Assembly: GCA_964390715.1 (NCBI GenBank)
Contig: CAYMIM010000018.1
Coordinates: 1 to 22,760, forward strand
DNA length: 22,760 nucleotides
Direction of reading: 5' to 3'
Source: JACOVP01 sp964390715
Lineage (GTDB): Archaea > Nanobdellota > Nanobdellia > SCGC-AAA011-G17 > UBA489
Each line of letters opens with the position of its first letter. Position 1 is the stretch's first letter. The translations under genes and the position numbers were made by a program. Positions 1-7,877 of the stretch are shown here, in pieces. A model generated the notes under the pieces. It saw only the letters and a list, made by a program, of their open reading frames with translations, was not told where the DNA came from and did no database searches.

Positions 1-1
1 T

Positions 2-2446
2 ACATTTTTTGATCTTTATTGCGAAGTTACTAGTAAGCATAGACGTGTTTCAGTTAATCATGTTCAGGATGCCTATGACAAACTCGCCTCAGCAGATGCA
101 ACTGACACCATCGTTCAGCAAGTTATGCGAACAGGCGTTGCGCCACGAAAAAAAGTCTTAACTCAAGTATATTCACACTTGCTAAAAAAAGGAGAATTTA
201 TGCGCATGGAAGAACTAGCAGCAAAAACTTCCACAACTCCACGATTTGATGATGCGGTAGTCGATACAACAGCAAGATCCATGGTAGCTAGCGACGGAAG
301 ACATACGCATGCGAGTGTTCAACTGGCAGAATCTTTAGAACCCTTCGTTAAATTCGCAAAGTTAGTTCATCAAGCGGGCAGTGCTATTGCAGAAGAACAT
401 ATAGAAAGAGCATGTGAATTATATCTTAAAGATTCTATAAGAGAAGAAGAGAGAGGTTTAGAAGGAAGAATTGGAGTAGTAGATAGACTTTATACTAAAC
501 TTGGAGTAAAGCCGTCAGAAGCAATAACAGCATTAAAAATTGAAAGAAGGATTGAAGAATTAAAAGCTGTGCTTGTAGAACTAGAAGGAAAATACACCAA
601 AAACACAGGTATGAGGTATATAACACCTCTTGAACCAGTAAAAGGAAGAAATTTAAGTGAATGGCGACAATATTCAAAAGCAGCAACAAACGCAGTTCAA
701 AAACATATCAAAGACTTACAGACAATACGTAAAGCACACCCAGCTTGCTCTATAGGTCAACATCTACAGACAACTGCAACAGACTCTAGATTCATTCAAG
801 AAACATACGCCGCATGTTTAGAGACTTTCTTAACACAATGTTTAATGGACGAAGAAACTGTGAATCTACCACAACTCATTGACGCTGTAGGTATACCTAT
901 AAATGAAAATGCTATATGTGAAGCGTTAATAGATCACATCATTCGAAATTCTGAAAAACAAGATGCCAGAAAAGTATTGAAAAATGCACAAAAAGCAGGA
1001 TTAACCGTCATATTAAATGATAAAAAAATTGACGAGATAGGAAAAAAGATACTTGTGCGGTCTTCTTATCGTAGGGACATAGAGGGCATTAAATATCTTA
1101 AAGATCTTATTGGAGAAAAAGTATTCCCTCCGAATCTTCAGGAAGCAGTGCAAGTAAAAAGTATGTTCGAGTTAGGAATAAATGGAAATATTGAGAACTA
1201 TGACGCATTACAATCAGTATTGTCTATAAAACGACCACCGACTGCTGGCGAAGCACAAACAATCAGAAATAAAATTATTCAATTACTAGCTGGGGGAGGA
1301 GAACGGGAAAGGAAGAATGCTGGTGATATTCAACAGAGAGCAGGTATTTCTCTTACAGCTACGCCTTCAGAATTAGAAGCCATGGTGAATAGATATTTCG
1401 CAGTTGTACCTCATGCGGCGCATCCAACATTAATAGCAAAAACTTTTAATGCAACACTTAATCCGGAACAAATACAAAAGAGATACAAGGCTCTATTGGT
1501 AGACAAAACAATCGCAGATCAAAGAGAAGTTTATGATCTCACACAAAAATTAGGAGTAGTAAGTAAACTACACAAAGATACTGGGGTAGTTCTTGATAGA
1601 GAATTTATGATAGCGCGAGTAGATAGTGCTCCTAATTCTGACAAAGGAGCGCTTGTTCAAGGATTTGGAGACATTTTTGGATTTAGATACGAACCTGCAG
1701 ACTTACAACAAAGATGCAAAACAGAAATGGAAAAAATTAAAGATGATGCGGGTAAATACAAACAACTAGCATGGGGATATATACGTGCGATGTTAGAAAC
1801 ACATGATGTTGCTCCGGAAAAAGACATAGCAACAAGCATATATGCTGCATCAGTCGAGAGATTGGCGGATATAGTTAGTTATGGTAGAAGACATTATTAT
1901 GATAATGAAGAATCAACACATTTGCCTAAAATTGTTAGAAGATTGAGAGAATTAAACGTGCCAGCAGAAGATAGTCTAGCAACACGAGTAAAAGAAATGG
2001 GGTTAAAAGAGTATGGTCTGCATAATGCGCGACTTATTGAATGTATCTATAAACTCCAGCGCGATTATCAGCGAGCAGATATTCTTACACCAACAGAAAT
2101 CGCAAAAATAACAAAAGTTATAGACGCAGACTTTAAATGTAGTAACGCTTCGAATAATACTACATATTTTACAAATGTAAGGGATCTTTCCTTCGTGTAT
2201 GCGCAAGCAAACAAGCAAATACAAGCAAATGAAAATGCAACACGAATTTACACGCAACAACTCGACAATAGATTTCCATTGTACGCATATTGTACCCTGA
2301 CAGGTGCTCGACCAAACATAGGTACTGCAGAATTAGCAGCATTAAAACAAGAGATTGAGGATAGATTAAGACAAGCCGCAAAATTTAGAACAGATCAAAG
2401 AGAGAAATTTGTAGAGATGATAAATGGTTGGGAAGGAGCAGCATAA
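2..2446 (+). CDS. Large helical protein, 5'-truncated, possible Orc1/Cdc6-like N-terminal module
   Basis: The frame is open to the left edge, so the gene begins outside the window; 814 residues are visible. The first in-window ATG is at 125. A second ATG at 200 has GGAG five bases upstream and could be an internal or true start. The first ~70 visible residues (a DLYCEV helix, then RVSVNHVQDAYDKL, a polar linker, and KKVLTQVYSHLLKKGEF) follow the pattern seen where the lid of Orc1/Cdc6 AAA+ ATPases passes into the winged helix; this is inference from pattern only, since the Walker motifs would lie outside. The remaining ~740 residues are mostly helical, rich in Lys, Glu and Ala, with no membrane segment, signal peptide or motif I recognise. 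It ends one base before the next large gene, so the two are probably co-transcribed. Function unknown. Confidence 0.75.
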   Translation, partial: TFFDLYCEVTSKHRRVSVNHVQDAYDKLASADATDTIVQQVMRTGVAPRKKVLTQVYSHLLKKGEFMRMEELAAKTSTTPRFDDAVVDTTARSMVASDGRHTHASVQLAESLEPFVKFAKLVHQAGSAIAEEHIERACELYLKDSIREEERGLEGRIGVVDRLYTKLGVKPSEAITALKIERRIEELKAVLVELEGKYTKNTGMRYITPLEPVKGRNLSEWRQYSKAATNAVQKHIKDLQTIRKAHPACSIGQHLQTTATDSRFIQETYAACLETFLTQCLMDEETVNLPQLIDAVGIPINENAICEALIDHIIRNSEKQDARKVLKNAQKAGLTVILNDKKIDEIGKKILVRSSYRRDIEGIKYLKDLIGEKVFPPNLQEAVQVKSMFELGINGNIENYDALQSVLSIKRPPTAGEAQTIRNKIIQLLAGGGERERKNAGDIQQRAGISLTATPSELEAMVNRYFAVVPHAAHPTLIAKTFNATLNPEQIQKRYKALLVDKTIADQREVYDLTQKLGVVSKLHKDTGVVLDREFMIARVDSAPNSDKGALVQGFGDIFGFRYEPADLQQRCKTEMEKIKDDAGKYKQLAWGYIRAMLETHDVAPEKDIATSIYAASVERLADIVSYGRRHYYDNEESTHLPKIVRRLRELNVPAEDSLATRVKEMGLKEYGLHNARLIECIYKLQRDYQRADILTPTEIAKITKVIDADFKCSNASNNTTYFTNVRDLSFVYAQANKQIQANENATRIYTQQLDNRFPLYAYCTLTGARPNIGTAELAALKQEIEDRLRQAAKFRTDQREKFVEMINGWEGAA

Positions 2447-2447
2447 A

Positions 2448-4835
2448 ATGCCTCAGATGGGAATGAGTTTAGGAATGCATCAGGAGCAGCGTCTAGAGCA
2501 ACGTCTAGAGCTACGACAAATGTTAGCGCCAGCAGAGCTAGGTGTTGCTCCATTCAGAACAAGCGGAGAAGAATTACAAATATCAGAATATGATATACTC
2601 AAAAAACTCTTAGGAGTTATAGAAAGAGGAGAATTTTTTGATCCAATACATTTTGGTTTAGAAACCAATAGAGCAATATTCACTAATCCATTACAAGCAA
2701 GATTAGGAAAGTTAGCGGGCAATCTTACTGCGTTAATGAAATTATATGAAGGTGATGAAGTACTAACAAGAAGAATACTTACAGCTCTTGGTACACAAAA
2801 AGAACCAGACAAAAAAGATACGCCTGGAAGAATAGCGGATGCTTGGGCGACAGTAACACAACATAGTGTTTTTAGTGAAGAGCAAAAACAAAAAGATATT
2901 CTTGGATTTATAGAACATCTTGGTAATCAAGAAGCGGATATAGCAAGCGGTATAGCGGTTGTAGCCCAAGCAAGTAAGGTAGATAAACAACCAGCGCTAG
3001 TAAGAGCATCACTAGAACAAGTTACACACTACGCAGAACAAGACAAACGATTAGTTCCATTCGCGCAAAGAATTCTAGCCCCTGTCTTCCGTTCCCTGCA
3101 AGGAGCAAGCCCATTAACAAGAAAAGAAGCAAAAGAATTGTACGAAAGTGTTGTAGACAATCTATTCATGTTAGATAGAACACTCAACATCCCTGGAGGC
3201 ATAGAAAAAATAGCGGAAGCCATTAGAACTTATGGGCCTCAGAGAGTACTTGAAAGCATCTTACCATTGCCTCTACAAGTTATGGCTGACAGTGTTATAA
3301 CAGAAGAAGCGACAAGAAATGCTTTTATGAAATTACCAGGCATGGAGACTTTAGCAAATGAAAGAGAAGTACAACGAAGAGTCTATACAGGTTTAGCGCT
3401 CATAGAAACAGTACCAGAACAAGAGCGTATCTTAGCGCATATAGTTGAACATGCTAAAGATGTTAAAGGGTTTGGAAGAATTACTGCGGCATTAGAACAA
3501 GTGTATAAAGATCGAGATTTCGCTTATCCTTTCCAAGTAACAGAAGAGCAAGAAATAGTAAGACATTTACGAGCACATTTAGTAGACAAAAGCATCAGAA
3601 GATTAAAATTTGATTCAGATACTTTAGAAACTTATATAGAAAGAATAGAAAAAGACGAACGATTTGGTAAGATTAGTAACATAATAACTACCTTAGCGGG
3701 ATATTCCTATCATCAAGATAAACAAAGAATAGATTTATTGCGGGAAATAGCAACAGCAGAATTAGCGGGTAAATTTCAGGAATGGAAATATAGTCATGAC
3801 TTAGCGGATATACAGCTGCAACCTATCGGAGGAATAAAAGATGAACAAGCAGTTGCGGCATGGAAAGAAAGAAGCAGAGTAACAAGAATTGTAGGAGAGT
3901 TAAACTCTTTAGATGCTCATATTCAAGCAGTAAAAAAAACAACAGAGAAATTACAAGAAACCTATAAAGGATATTATAATCAAGATTGTACAGTAGAGAG
4001 TCTTGCAGAATTAGAAAGAAGTATAGTAACAAATGAGACACAGCTGAAAGAAGAAGGTCTTTCAAAAGCAGCGCGAAGAGAGTTAGGATATAAAACAAGT
4101 AAACTCAGAGAACAAGTGGACTATGCGAAGTTAGTTTTAGTGGCGAAAGATTTAGACCAAGAGAAATATGCGGAATTCTTAGAACATGCGGAAACCTTAG
4201 CAAGAAAGCGAACAAATCACCCTTTGTATGATTCGGCGGTCTGGATGAGAGAAACATTAGATCAGCCAGTCTATAGAAATGCGAGAAAAATAAAAATGTA
4301 CAGTACTGATGATTTAGAAGAGTTGTTGAGATTTGGAGAAACGCCAGTGCCACATTGCCAAAACTGGAAACATCACAGGGGAGATGGGTTCAACGATTCA
4401 CTCTTGAGTTTTGTAGCAGACTCTAACAAGGAAATGTATGTTATAACTAATGGAGATGGTAAACCTATAGCAACTCCAATGACACGATTAGTTGAATATC
4501 ATGATAATCCGGCTATTGTAATAGAGAATTTTGACGCGACTGAATGGAGCGATGATTATGGTATTGCGCTTCTAGGAAGCGTAGCAGAAAAAGCAGCGGC
4601 TTTATGCAAAGCAACAGGAAAACCAGTAAGTGTAGGTAGTAATGACCAAAATCTTATGGCCGCATTTGAATATTTCGGAAAAAAATACGGCGTTGAAGTG
4701 TTCGAAGGAGAATTAGATATTTTAGCGGCGCCAAGTAAATGTCCCACTGAATATTTCAACTGTGGACCTGGACATGTAAATAGTGGTGCCCATGTCAGAT
4801 TTGGATTTACCTATGTGACCATTGGTCAAGAATAA
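2448..4835 (+). CDS. Large helical protein with Gln/Arg-rich N-terminus and globular C-terminal domain
   Basis: 795 residues from ATG 2448, preferred over the in-frame ATG 2424 because GGAAGGAG at 2431-2438 sits nine bases upstream and because 2448 follows the previous stop by one base. The N-terminus (HQEQRLEQRLELRQML) is a charged, Gln-rich amphipathic helix, superficially like region I of RpoN, which archaea lack. Residues ~30-600 are helical. The last ~190 residues look like a separate alpha/beta domain with PVPHCQNW, FNDSLLSFVAD and NPAIVIENF, plus two late Cys (KCPTEYFNCGP). I have the impression of similar C-terminal domains in large uncharacterised proteins of CPR/DPANN genomes, but cannot name a family. 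No membrane segments. It is paired with the preceding large gene and followed by a T-rich stretch. Function unknown. Confidence 0.8.
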   Translation: MPQMGMSLGMHQEQRLEQRLELRQMLAPAELGVAPFRTSGEELQISEYDILKKLLGVIERGEFFDPIHFGLETNRAIFTNPLQARLGKLAGNLTALMKLYEGDEVLTRRILTALGTQKEPDKKDTPGRIADAWATVTQHSVFSEEQKQKDILGFIEHLGNQEADIASGIAVVAQASKVDKQPALVRASLEQVTHYAEQDKRLVPFAQRILAPVFRSLQGASPLTRKEAKELYESVVDNLFMLDRTLNIPGGIEKIAEAIRTYGPQRVLESILPLPLQVMADSVITEEATRNAFMKLPGMETLANEREVQRRVYTGLALIETVPEQERILAHIVEHAKDVKGFGRITAALEQVYKDRDFAYPFQVTEEQEIVRHLRAHLVDKSIRRLKFDSDTLETYIERIEKDERFGKISNIITTLAGYSYHQDKQRIDLLREIATAELAGKFQEWKYSHDLADIQLQPIGGIKDEQAVAAWKERSRVTRIVGELNSLDAHIQAVKKTTEKLQETYKGYYNQDCTVESLAELERSIVTNETQLKEEGLSKAARRELGYKTSKLREQVDYAKLVLVAKDLDQEKYAEFLEHAETLARKRTNHPLYDSAVWMRETLDQPVYRNARKIKMYSTDDLEELLRFGETPVPHCQNWKHHRGDGFNDSLLSFVADSNKEMYVITNGDGKPIATPMTRLVEYHDNPAIVIENFDATEWSDDYGIALLGSVAEKAAALCKATGKPVSVGSNDQNLMAAFEYFGKKYGVEVFEGELDILAAPSKCPTEYFNCGPGHVNSGAHVRFGFTYVTIGQE

Positions 4836-4842
4836 TCTCAGT

Positions 4843-4862
4843 ATATTTATTACTTTTCTTTT
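4843..4862 (+). terminator. T-rich candidate terminator after the two large genes
   Basis: Eight bases after the stop codon begins a pyrimidine-rich run containing tacttttctttt. Archaeal termination commonly uses T-runs without a hairpin. No strong hairpin precedes it. Weak call. Confidence 0.3.
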
Positions 4863-4885
4863 GGCTCTAAGTCTACAAAAAGGAT

Positions 4886-4910
4886 AAATGAGCCGGGAAA
4901 GACTTGGGAC
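4886..4910 (-). repeat. Degraded copy of tRNA-Val 3' end (att-like)
   Basis: AAATGAGCCGGGAA at 4886-4899 is identical, and in the same orientation, to 13765-13778, which is the acceptor 3' strand of tRNA-Val plus three flanking bases. Extending into the T-arm gives 20 of 25 matches (4886-4910 against 13765-13789). No 5' half of a tRNA is found nearby, so this is a fragment and not a gene. A direct repeat of a tRNA 3' end is what integration of an element at that tRNA leaves at its far side. The mismatches mean either decay or chance similarity. Confidence 0.45.
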
Positions 4911-4979
4911 AAAAAGTTCAACTTCCTAGTGACCGGTTAATGAGTAGTAATTAAAAGTAAATGAATGTAAGAGTAATGG

Positions 4980-4995
4980 GGCTCTGTAGAAAGTT
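4980..4995 (+). repeat. Left terminal inverted repeat of the MITE
   Basis: Sixteen bases, exact inverse complement of 5125-5140; identity stops abruptly after the terminal TT. Confidence 0.8.
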
Positions 4996-5124
4996 CAGTA
5001 TTTTTGGTCCTGGGAGCCTAATAACTGAGTTTACAAAAAATCTGGAATGACTCCGGGAGCCTTCGCGTGGTTGTTTACATTTTTGAGAAAGTTAGCAAAT
5101 GATGCGGGATTTTCATTTTAAGGA

Positions 5125-5140
5125 AACTTTCTACAGAGCC
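5125..5140 (-). repeat. Right terminal inverted repeat of the MITE
   Basis: Sixteen bases matching 4980-4995 in inverted orientation, followed immediately by the second copy of the GAGTAATGG target duplication. Confidence 0.8.
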
Positions 5141-5157
5141 GAGTAATGGGGAAACTA

Positions 5158-5166
5158 TTTATATAA
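5158..5166 (+). promoter_or_regulatory. TATA box of the GHKL/STAS operon
   Basis: TTTATATAA, centred 24 bases before ATG 5186, with a purine-rich GGGGAAAC upstream that could serve as BRE. The spacing predicts a leaderless mRNA. Confidence 0.65.
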
Positions 5167-5185
5167 GGCCTATTTCTACGTTCAT

Positions 5186-5980
5186 ATGACTGCAGATTAT
5201 CCTGACTTACTAGAAGAATATTTTGACTTTTGTATGATGCGTGAAGAAGCGAAGATAACAAAGAGGCTAGATCTTTCTCATCTGAAATGGATTTATCCTT
5301 CAAAGCTATTGCCAATCATAAATTTCATTAAAAACAATCCAAAAATGGAATTAATACACCCTCGAGAGGCTAACGTAAAGAAGTATGTAGACATAATGTT
5401 GTCAGAAAATTCTCGACTCTTACAATCAAAATCTTATTTACACCAAGTTGGTCTTCCTAAAGAACGTAAAGAAGCAAACAACATTATCGAGCGACTCAAA
5501 TTCTTATGTGAACAGGGCAAAAATCTTGGAGGTCAGTCTGCATTCAGCTATTTTTTAAGCGAAATGATTGATAATATTTATGATCATTCGCAGTTTACAC
5601 ATGCACAGGTGTTTGCACAATTATACGAAAACAAGAAATTTAGTGAAATAGCTATCATTGACGATGGTATTTCTATACAAGGTAGTTATCGCAAAGCAGG
5701 TCATAATTTCAGTGATGAACAAGCATTATTGAAGGCACTTGAAGGTATTTCAACAAAAACTCCCGATCGTGGGTTCGGACTTAGAACCAATGTAAGACTC
5801 TTTACAGAAGGTCTTAAAGGTTCATTTTTGATCATTTCCGGAGGGGCTGCAGTATATATTACTGAACAAGACAAGAAAGTATTTAAACTACAGCCAACAC
5901 AATCTTTTCAGGGAACGCTTATTACAGTTCGTTTACCCTATCCCGCAAGCGAGGTAAACATCTATGACTTCATCGAGTAG
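5186..5980 (+). CDS. GHKL (HATPase_c-like) ATP-binding protein with N-terminal STAS-like segment
   Basis: 264 residues, no membrane segment or signal peptide, so cytosolic. The ATP-lid (Bergerat) motifs are visible: N-box SEMIDNIYDHS at ~125-135, G1 IIDDGIS at ~157-163, and G2 DRGFGLR at ~194-200. There is no His phospho-acceptor or dimerisation helix, so it is more like an anti-sigma-type (SpoIIAB/RsbW-like) kinase or MutL/Hsp90-like ATPase than a sensor kinase. Residues ~28-60 (LDLSHLKWIYPSKLLPIINF) have the strand-loop-helix look of a STAS domain. The TATA box fits a leaderless start at 5186. It overlaps the downstream STAS-like gene by 17 bases, so the two are probably made together. Archaea have no sigma factors, so the target must be something else; it is unknown. 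Confidence 0.8.
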   Translation: MTADYPDLLEEYFDFCMMREEAKITKRLDLSHLKWIYPSKLLPIINFIKNNPKMELIHPREANVKKYVDIMLSENSRLLQSKSYLHQVGLPKERKEANNIIERLKFLCEQGKNLGGQSAFSYFLSEMIDNIYDHSQFTHAQVFAQLYENKKFSEIAIIDDGISIQGSYRKAGHNFSDEQALLKALEGISTKTPDRGFGLRTNVRLFTEGLKGSFLIISGGAAVYITEQDKKVFKLQPTQSFQGTLITVRLPYPASEVNIYDFIE

Positions 5981-6278
5981 AACATTAACACTAAGTAAGG
6001 TGATGAAAACATTGGCCCTTCGTAGCAATGCTGATCTTCTCTTTGATAGTATTGAAAAAAGTAAACAAAAGCAAGTTATAGTAGATTTTTCCAACATAGA
6101 CTTTATGAGTCGTTCTTTCGCTCAGCAATATATAATGCGAAAAAAACGCTCATTAAAAAAAATTATAGAAAAAAACATTCCTGAAGACGTAGGAAAGATG
6201 TTTGCTCTGGTAAAAAAACCAAAGGCTCCAACAGCATTTAAAGCGAAAGAGTTTGAAGTAATTGAAGTAAGTGCTTAA
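5964..6278 (+). CDS. STAS-like protein (DUF4325 type)
   Basis: 104 residues. VIVDFSNIDFMSRSFAQQY at ~38-56 is the strand-turn-helix typical of the STAS-like DUF4325 family, in which the Ser after the first strand corresponds to the phosphorylation region of SpoIIAA-type antagonists. ATG 5964 lies inside the end of the GHKL gene, with GAGGT eight bases upstream, so expression is translationally coupled. From known STAS/GHKL pairs, the likely role is as partner or substrate of the upstream ATPase in a partner-switch; this is inference. The C-terminus is Lys-rich, without recognisable features. Confidence 0.75.
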   Translation: MTSSSRTLTLSKVMKTLALRSNADLLFDSIEKSKQKQVIVDFSNIDFMSRSFAQQYIMRKKRSLKKIIEKNIPEDVGKMFALVKKPKAPTAFKAKEFEVIEVSA

Positions 6279-6400
6279 ATTTTACTTTACATCCGTTTAA
6301 AGCGTCCTTGTTTAAAATCTTTTTCTGCCTCATCATCCTCTGACGACGCTCTGACATCTCTTCATGCCTTTATAAATGGTTGATTTTCAGTACGTATTTA

Positions 6401-6535
6401 GCTCAGGCAAGAACATATGAAGAACTTCATGGAACAGTGAAAAATATAGTCGACTTTATTGAGCACGCTGCAAAGGTTCGAGTAAGAATGATTTCTGTAG
6501 GTCCTGAAAGGAATCAGACATTATTTAAGAATTAA
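6401..6535 (+). pseudogene. purA: Relic of purA (adenylosuccinate synthetase), C-terminal end only
   Basis: The frame ending at TAA 6533-6535 reads ARTYEELHGTVKNIVDFIEH and continues with a segment containing ISVGPERNQT. This matches the conserved C-terminus of adenylosuccinate synthetase (..YEELP....Y..FIE...GV.V..ISVGP.R.ET.), the purine enzyme that makes adenylosuccinate from IMP, Asp and GTP. Only ~45 residues remain: upstream, the frame loses similarity and has no ATG, and is closed by TGA at 6341. An ATG at 6376 opens another frame but stops at 6420. It is therefore a truncated gene end, not a functional gene. A full copy would have to be elsewhere. Pattern recognition only, but the motif is distinctive. 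Confidence 0.6.
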
Positions 6536-6590
6536 TTTTACATGGTGTTGTTTATAGTGATAGAATGAATATACTGAAAAAGTACCAAAA

Positions 6591-6600
6591 TTAATATATA
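6591..6600 (+). promoter_or_regulatory. TATA box of the TolB-like gene
   Basis: TTAATATATA, centred about 26 bases before ATG 6622, which argues for the second of two possible ATGs as a leaderless start. A weaker TTTATAG at 6551 could serve ATG 6607. Confidence 0.5.
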
Positions 6601-6621
6601 GTAACGATGCAACTGAAGCGT

Positions 6622-7515
6622 ATGTCCAAAAGAACTGAACAGAAGTTTATTCTTACATTTGTAGGTGCAATAGTTGCAGGATTAGGAGGCATGGTTTATC
6701 TAGCTTGTAAAGTGGGAGCAGGTACACTAGTTGTAAGACAGGAGTATTGGAGGCGTACAATTCCCGAAGAAGAATGTTCTCCAGATGAATCTCTTTCTGC
6801 AAGATTGGTACAAACTTCACCTGATAATACTCGAGCATTGTACATGAGAGAGCAATTTGCTGGTAAAAATTGGGCTCAATATTTTCTTCTCGCAGATTTT
6901 CAAAAAAAGACAACTCATCAATTTGATGTTGGTACATCAGGGGATGAGAGTTATGAATTTAGGGATGCATCTCAAGATTTGAGTAAGGTAGTGTTAAGAG
7001 GTAGCGATGGATATTGCTTATTTGATGTTGTAAAAGGTGAGCTAAAGGGCTTGGTAAGAAATGAGACACATCATTGTTCTTTTTCTAAAGCAGAGAGAAT
7101 AAATGCTAGTGCAGGTTATAAAGGTATGTCAGCAGATGGTGAAAAAATAGTTTTTGATGTATGGAATGCATCGTTCTATGATGGTAGACGAAATAAAGAA
7201 GTATATCTTTTAGATGTTGTCAAACAATCACTACAAAACTTGTCTGACCACGAAGCAGATGATAAGGCTGCTGCTGTTTCCCCTGATGGGAAAGTAGTTG
7301 CATTTGTATCAAATAGAAATACAGATGTACAGTTATTTGTTTATAATGTAAAAACAAGAGCTCTTAATTCTGTAGGGTGTATAGATGATTCCACTTCTAT
7401 TGATGATGTTAAGAACGTGAGAATTTTTCCAGGCAATCAAAAAGTGACCTGGGAAGTAAGAGATACTACAAGACAACACATTTTTGACCAAAGGCTAGAA
7501 GAGATGGTGAAATAG
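6622..7515 (+). CDS. Membrane-anchored TolB/PD40-like beta-propeller protein
   Basis: 297 residues from ATG 6622 (302 if ATG 6607 is used). A single N-terminal hydrophobic helix (FILTFVGAIVAGLGGMVYLA) behind basic residues anchors the protein with the rest outside. The outer part has TolB-type propeller repeats: MSADGEKIVFDVW, then the typical DDKAAAVSPDGKVVAFVSNR followed by LFVYNVKT. Such repeats bind proteins or ligands and are found in TolB, peptidase and surface proteins; no catalytic residues can be assigned. At under 300 residues it can form at most a small propeller. It has its own promoter and ends with TAG. Substrate or partner unknown. Confidence 0.7.
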   Translation: MSKRTEQKFILTFVGAIVAGLGGMVYLACKVGAGTLVVRQEYWRRTIPEEECSPDESLSARLVQTSPDNTRALYMREQFAGKNWAQYFLLADFQKKTTHQFDVGTSGDESYEFRDASQDLSKVVLRGSDGYCLFDVVKGELKGLVRNETHHCSFSKAERINASAGYKGMSADGEKIVFDVWNASFYDGRRNKEVYLLDVVKQSLQNLSDHEADDKAAAVSPDGKVVAFVSNRNTDVQLFVYNVKTRALNSVGCIDDSTSIDDVKNVRIFPGNQKVTWEVRDTTRQHIFDQRLEEMVK

Positions 7516-7571
7516 GAAATGGGGAGATAGGAAATGAGGGGTATATAGCTAAGGCTCAAAAAGTTTACCCC

Positions 7572-7580
7572 TTTATAAAT
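7572..7580 (+). promoter_or_regulatory. TATA box of the 34-residue gene
   Basis: TTTATAAAT, about 100 bases before ATG 7676, predicting transcription from about 7602 and a leader of about 75 bases carrying an SD site. The leader has no evident hairpin. Confidence 0.4.
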
Positions 7581-7675
7581 ACCCTTCAAATCAACAGATC
7601 ACCATTTCCGAATCAAAAGACAGTAGCAACAGCAGAAACCCAACAACGTGCCAGCCAACACCAAGCGGAGTAACG

Positions 7676-7780
7676 ATGTGTGACGCACAAATACAGTTAG
7701 ATAATGGGTATTACTTGCTTCGTGTAGACTTCGCTCAACCAGTAGGGTATTTTGAAGTAAGTTATAGCTGTAATGCTTAA
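7676..7780 (+). CDS. Small 34-residue protein
   Basis: ATG 7676 is preceded by GGAG at 7667-7670 (five-base spacing). The peptide starts MCDAQIQLDNGYYLLRVDF and ends SYSCNA, with two Cys and a Tyr/Phe-rich beta-like pattern. A strong T-run follows the stop directly and a TATA box lies upstream, so a complete small transcription unit can be drawn. The frame is also open upstream for more than 30 codons without an ATG, so a non-ATG start and a longer product are possible. No family recognised. It sits alone between the TolB-like gene and the lipase. Confidence 0.5.
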   Translation: MCDAQIQLDNGYYLLRVDFAQPVGYFEVSYSCNA

Positions 7781-7795
7781 TTTTTTTCTTTTTTT
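7781..7795 (+). terminator. T-run terminator after the 34-residue gene
   Basis: Fourteen T in fifteen bases beginning immediately after the TAA stop, the commonest form of archaeal terminator. Confidence 0.55.
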
Positions 7796-7845
7796 AATTA
7801 TTAAATGCTCCTCTAATGAACCTGCTGCTAATCCTTTACCATAAT

Positions 7846-7855
7846 GCTTATAATG
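7846..7855 (+). promoter_or_regulatory. TATA box upstream of leader ORF and lipase
   Basis: GCTTATAATG, centred about 27 bases before ATG 7878, the start of the 15-codon leader ORF, and not before the lipase ATG 7927. Confidence 0.5.
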
Positions 7856-7877
7856 TTGTTTAGGTCATTATACGACT

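Larger units (their letters stand above)
4980..5140. mobile_element. 161-bp MITE-like element with 16-bp TIRs and 9-bp target duplication
   Basis: The left end GGCTCTGTAGAAAGTT (4980-4995) is perfectly inverted at 5125-5140 (AACTTTCTACAGAGCC). The element is bracketed by the direct repeat GAGTAATGG at 4971-4979 and 5141-5149; the next base is G on both sides, so the duplication could be read as 10 bp. The 129-bp interior has no ORF. This is the structure of a non-autonomous insertion sequence derivative. The end sequence faintly resembles IS6-type ends, but a 9-bp duplication is not the usual 8 bp of that family, so I leave the family open. It lies directly upstream of the promoter of the next gene, with its right end 17 bases from the TATA box. 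Confidence 0.8.

Noticed and set aside
4863..4894. GGCTC/GAGCC inverted pair after the large genes, as a hairpin terminator
   Set aside because: Only five base pairs around a 22-base loop; the GAGCC arm is better explained as part of the tRNA-Val 3'-end copy.
4886..4965. A second complete tRNA gene at the GAGCCGG repeat
   Set aside because: No matching 5' acceptor strand or anticodon arm is found within tRNA length.
6376..6441. Short ATG frames at 6376 and 6418
   Set aside because: They end after 14 and 7 codons and do not continue into the PurA-like frame, so they are not a usable start for it.
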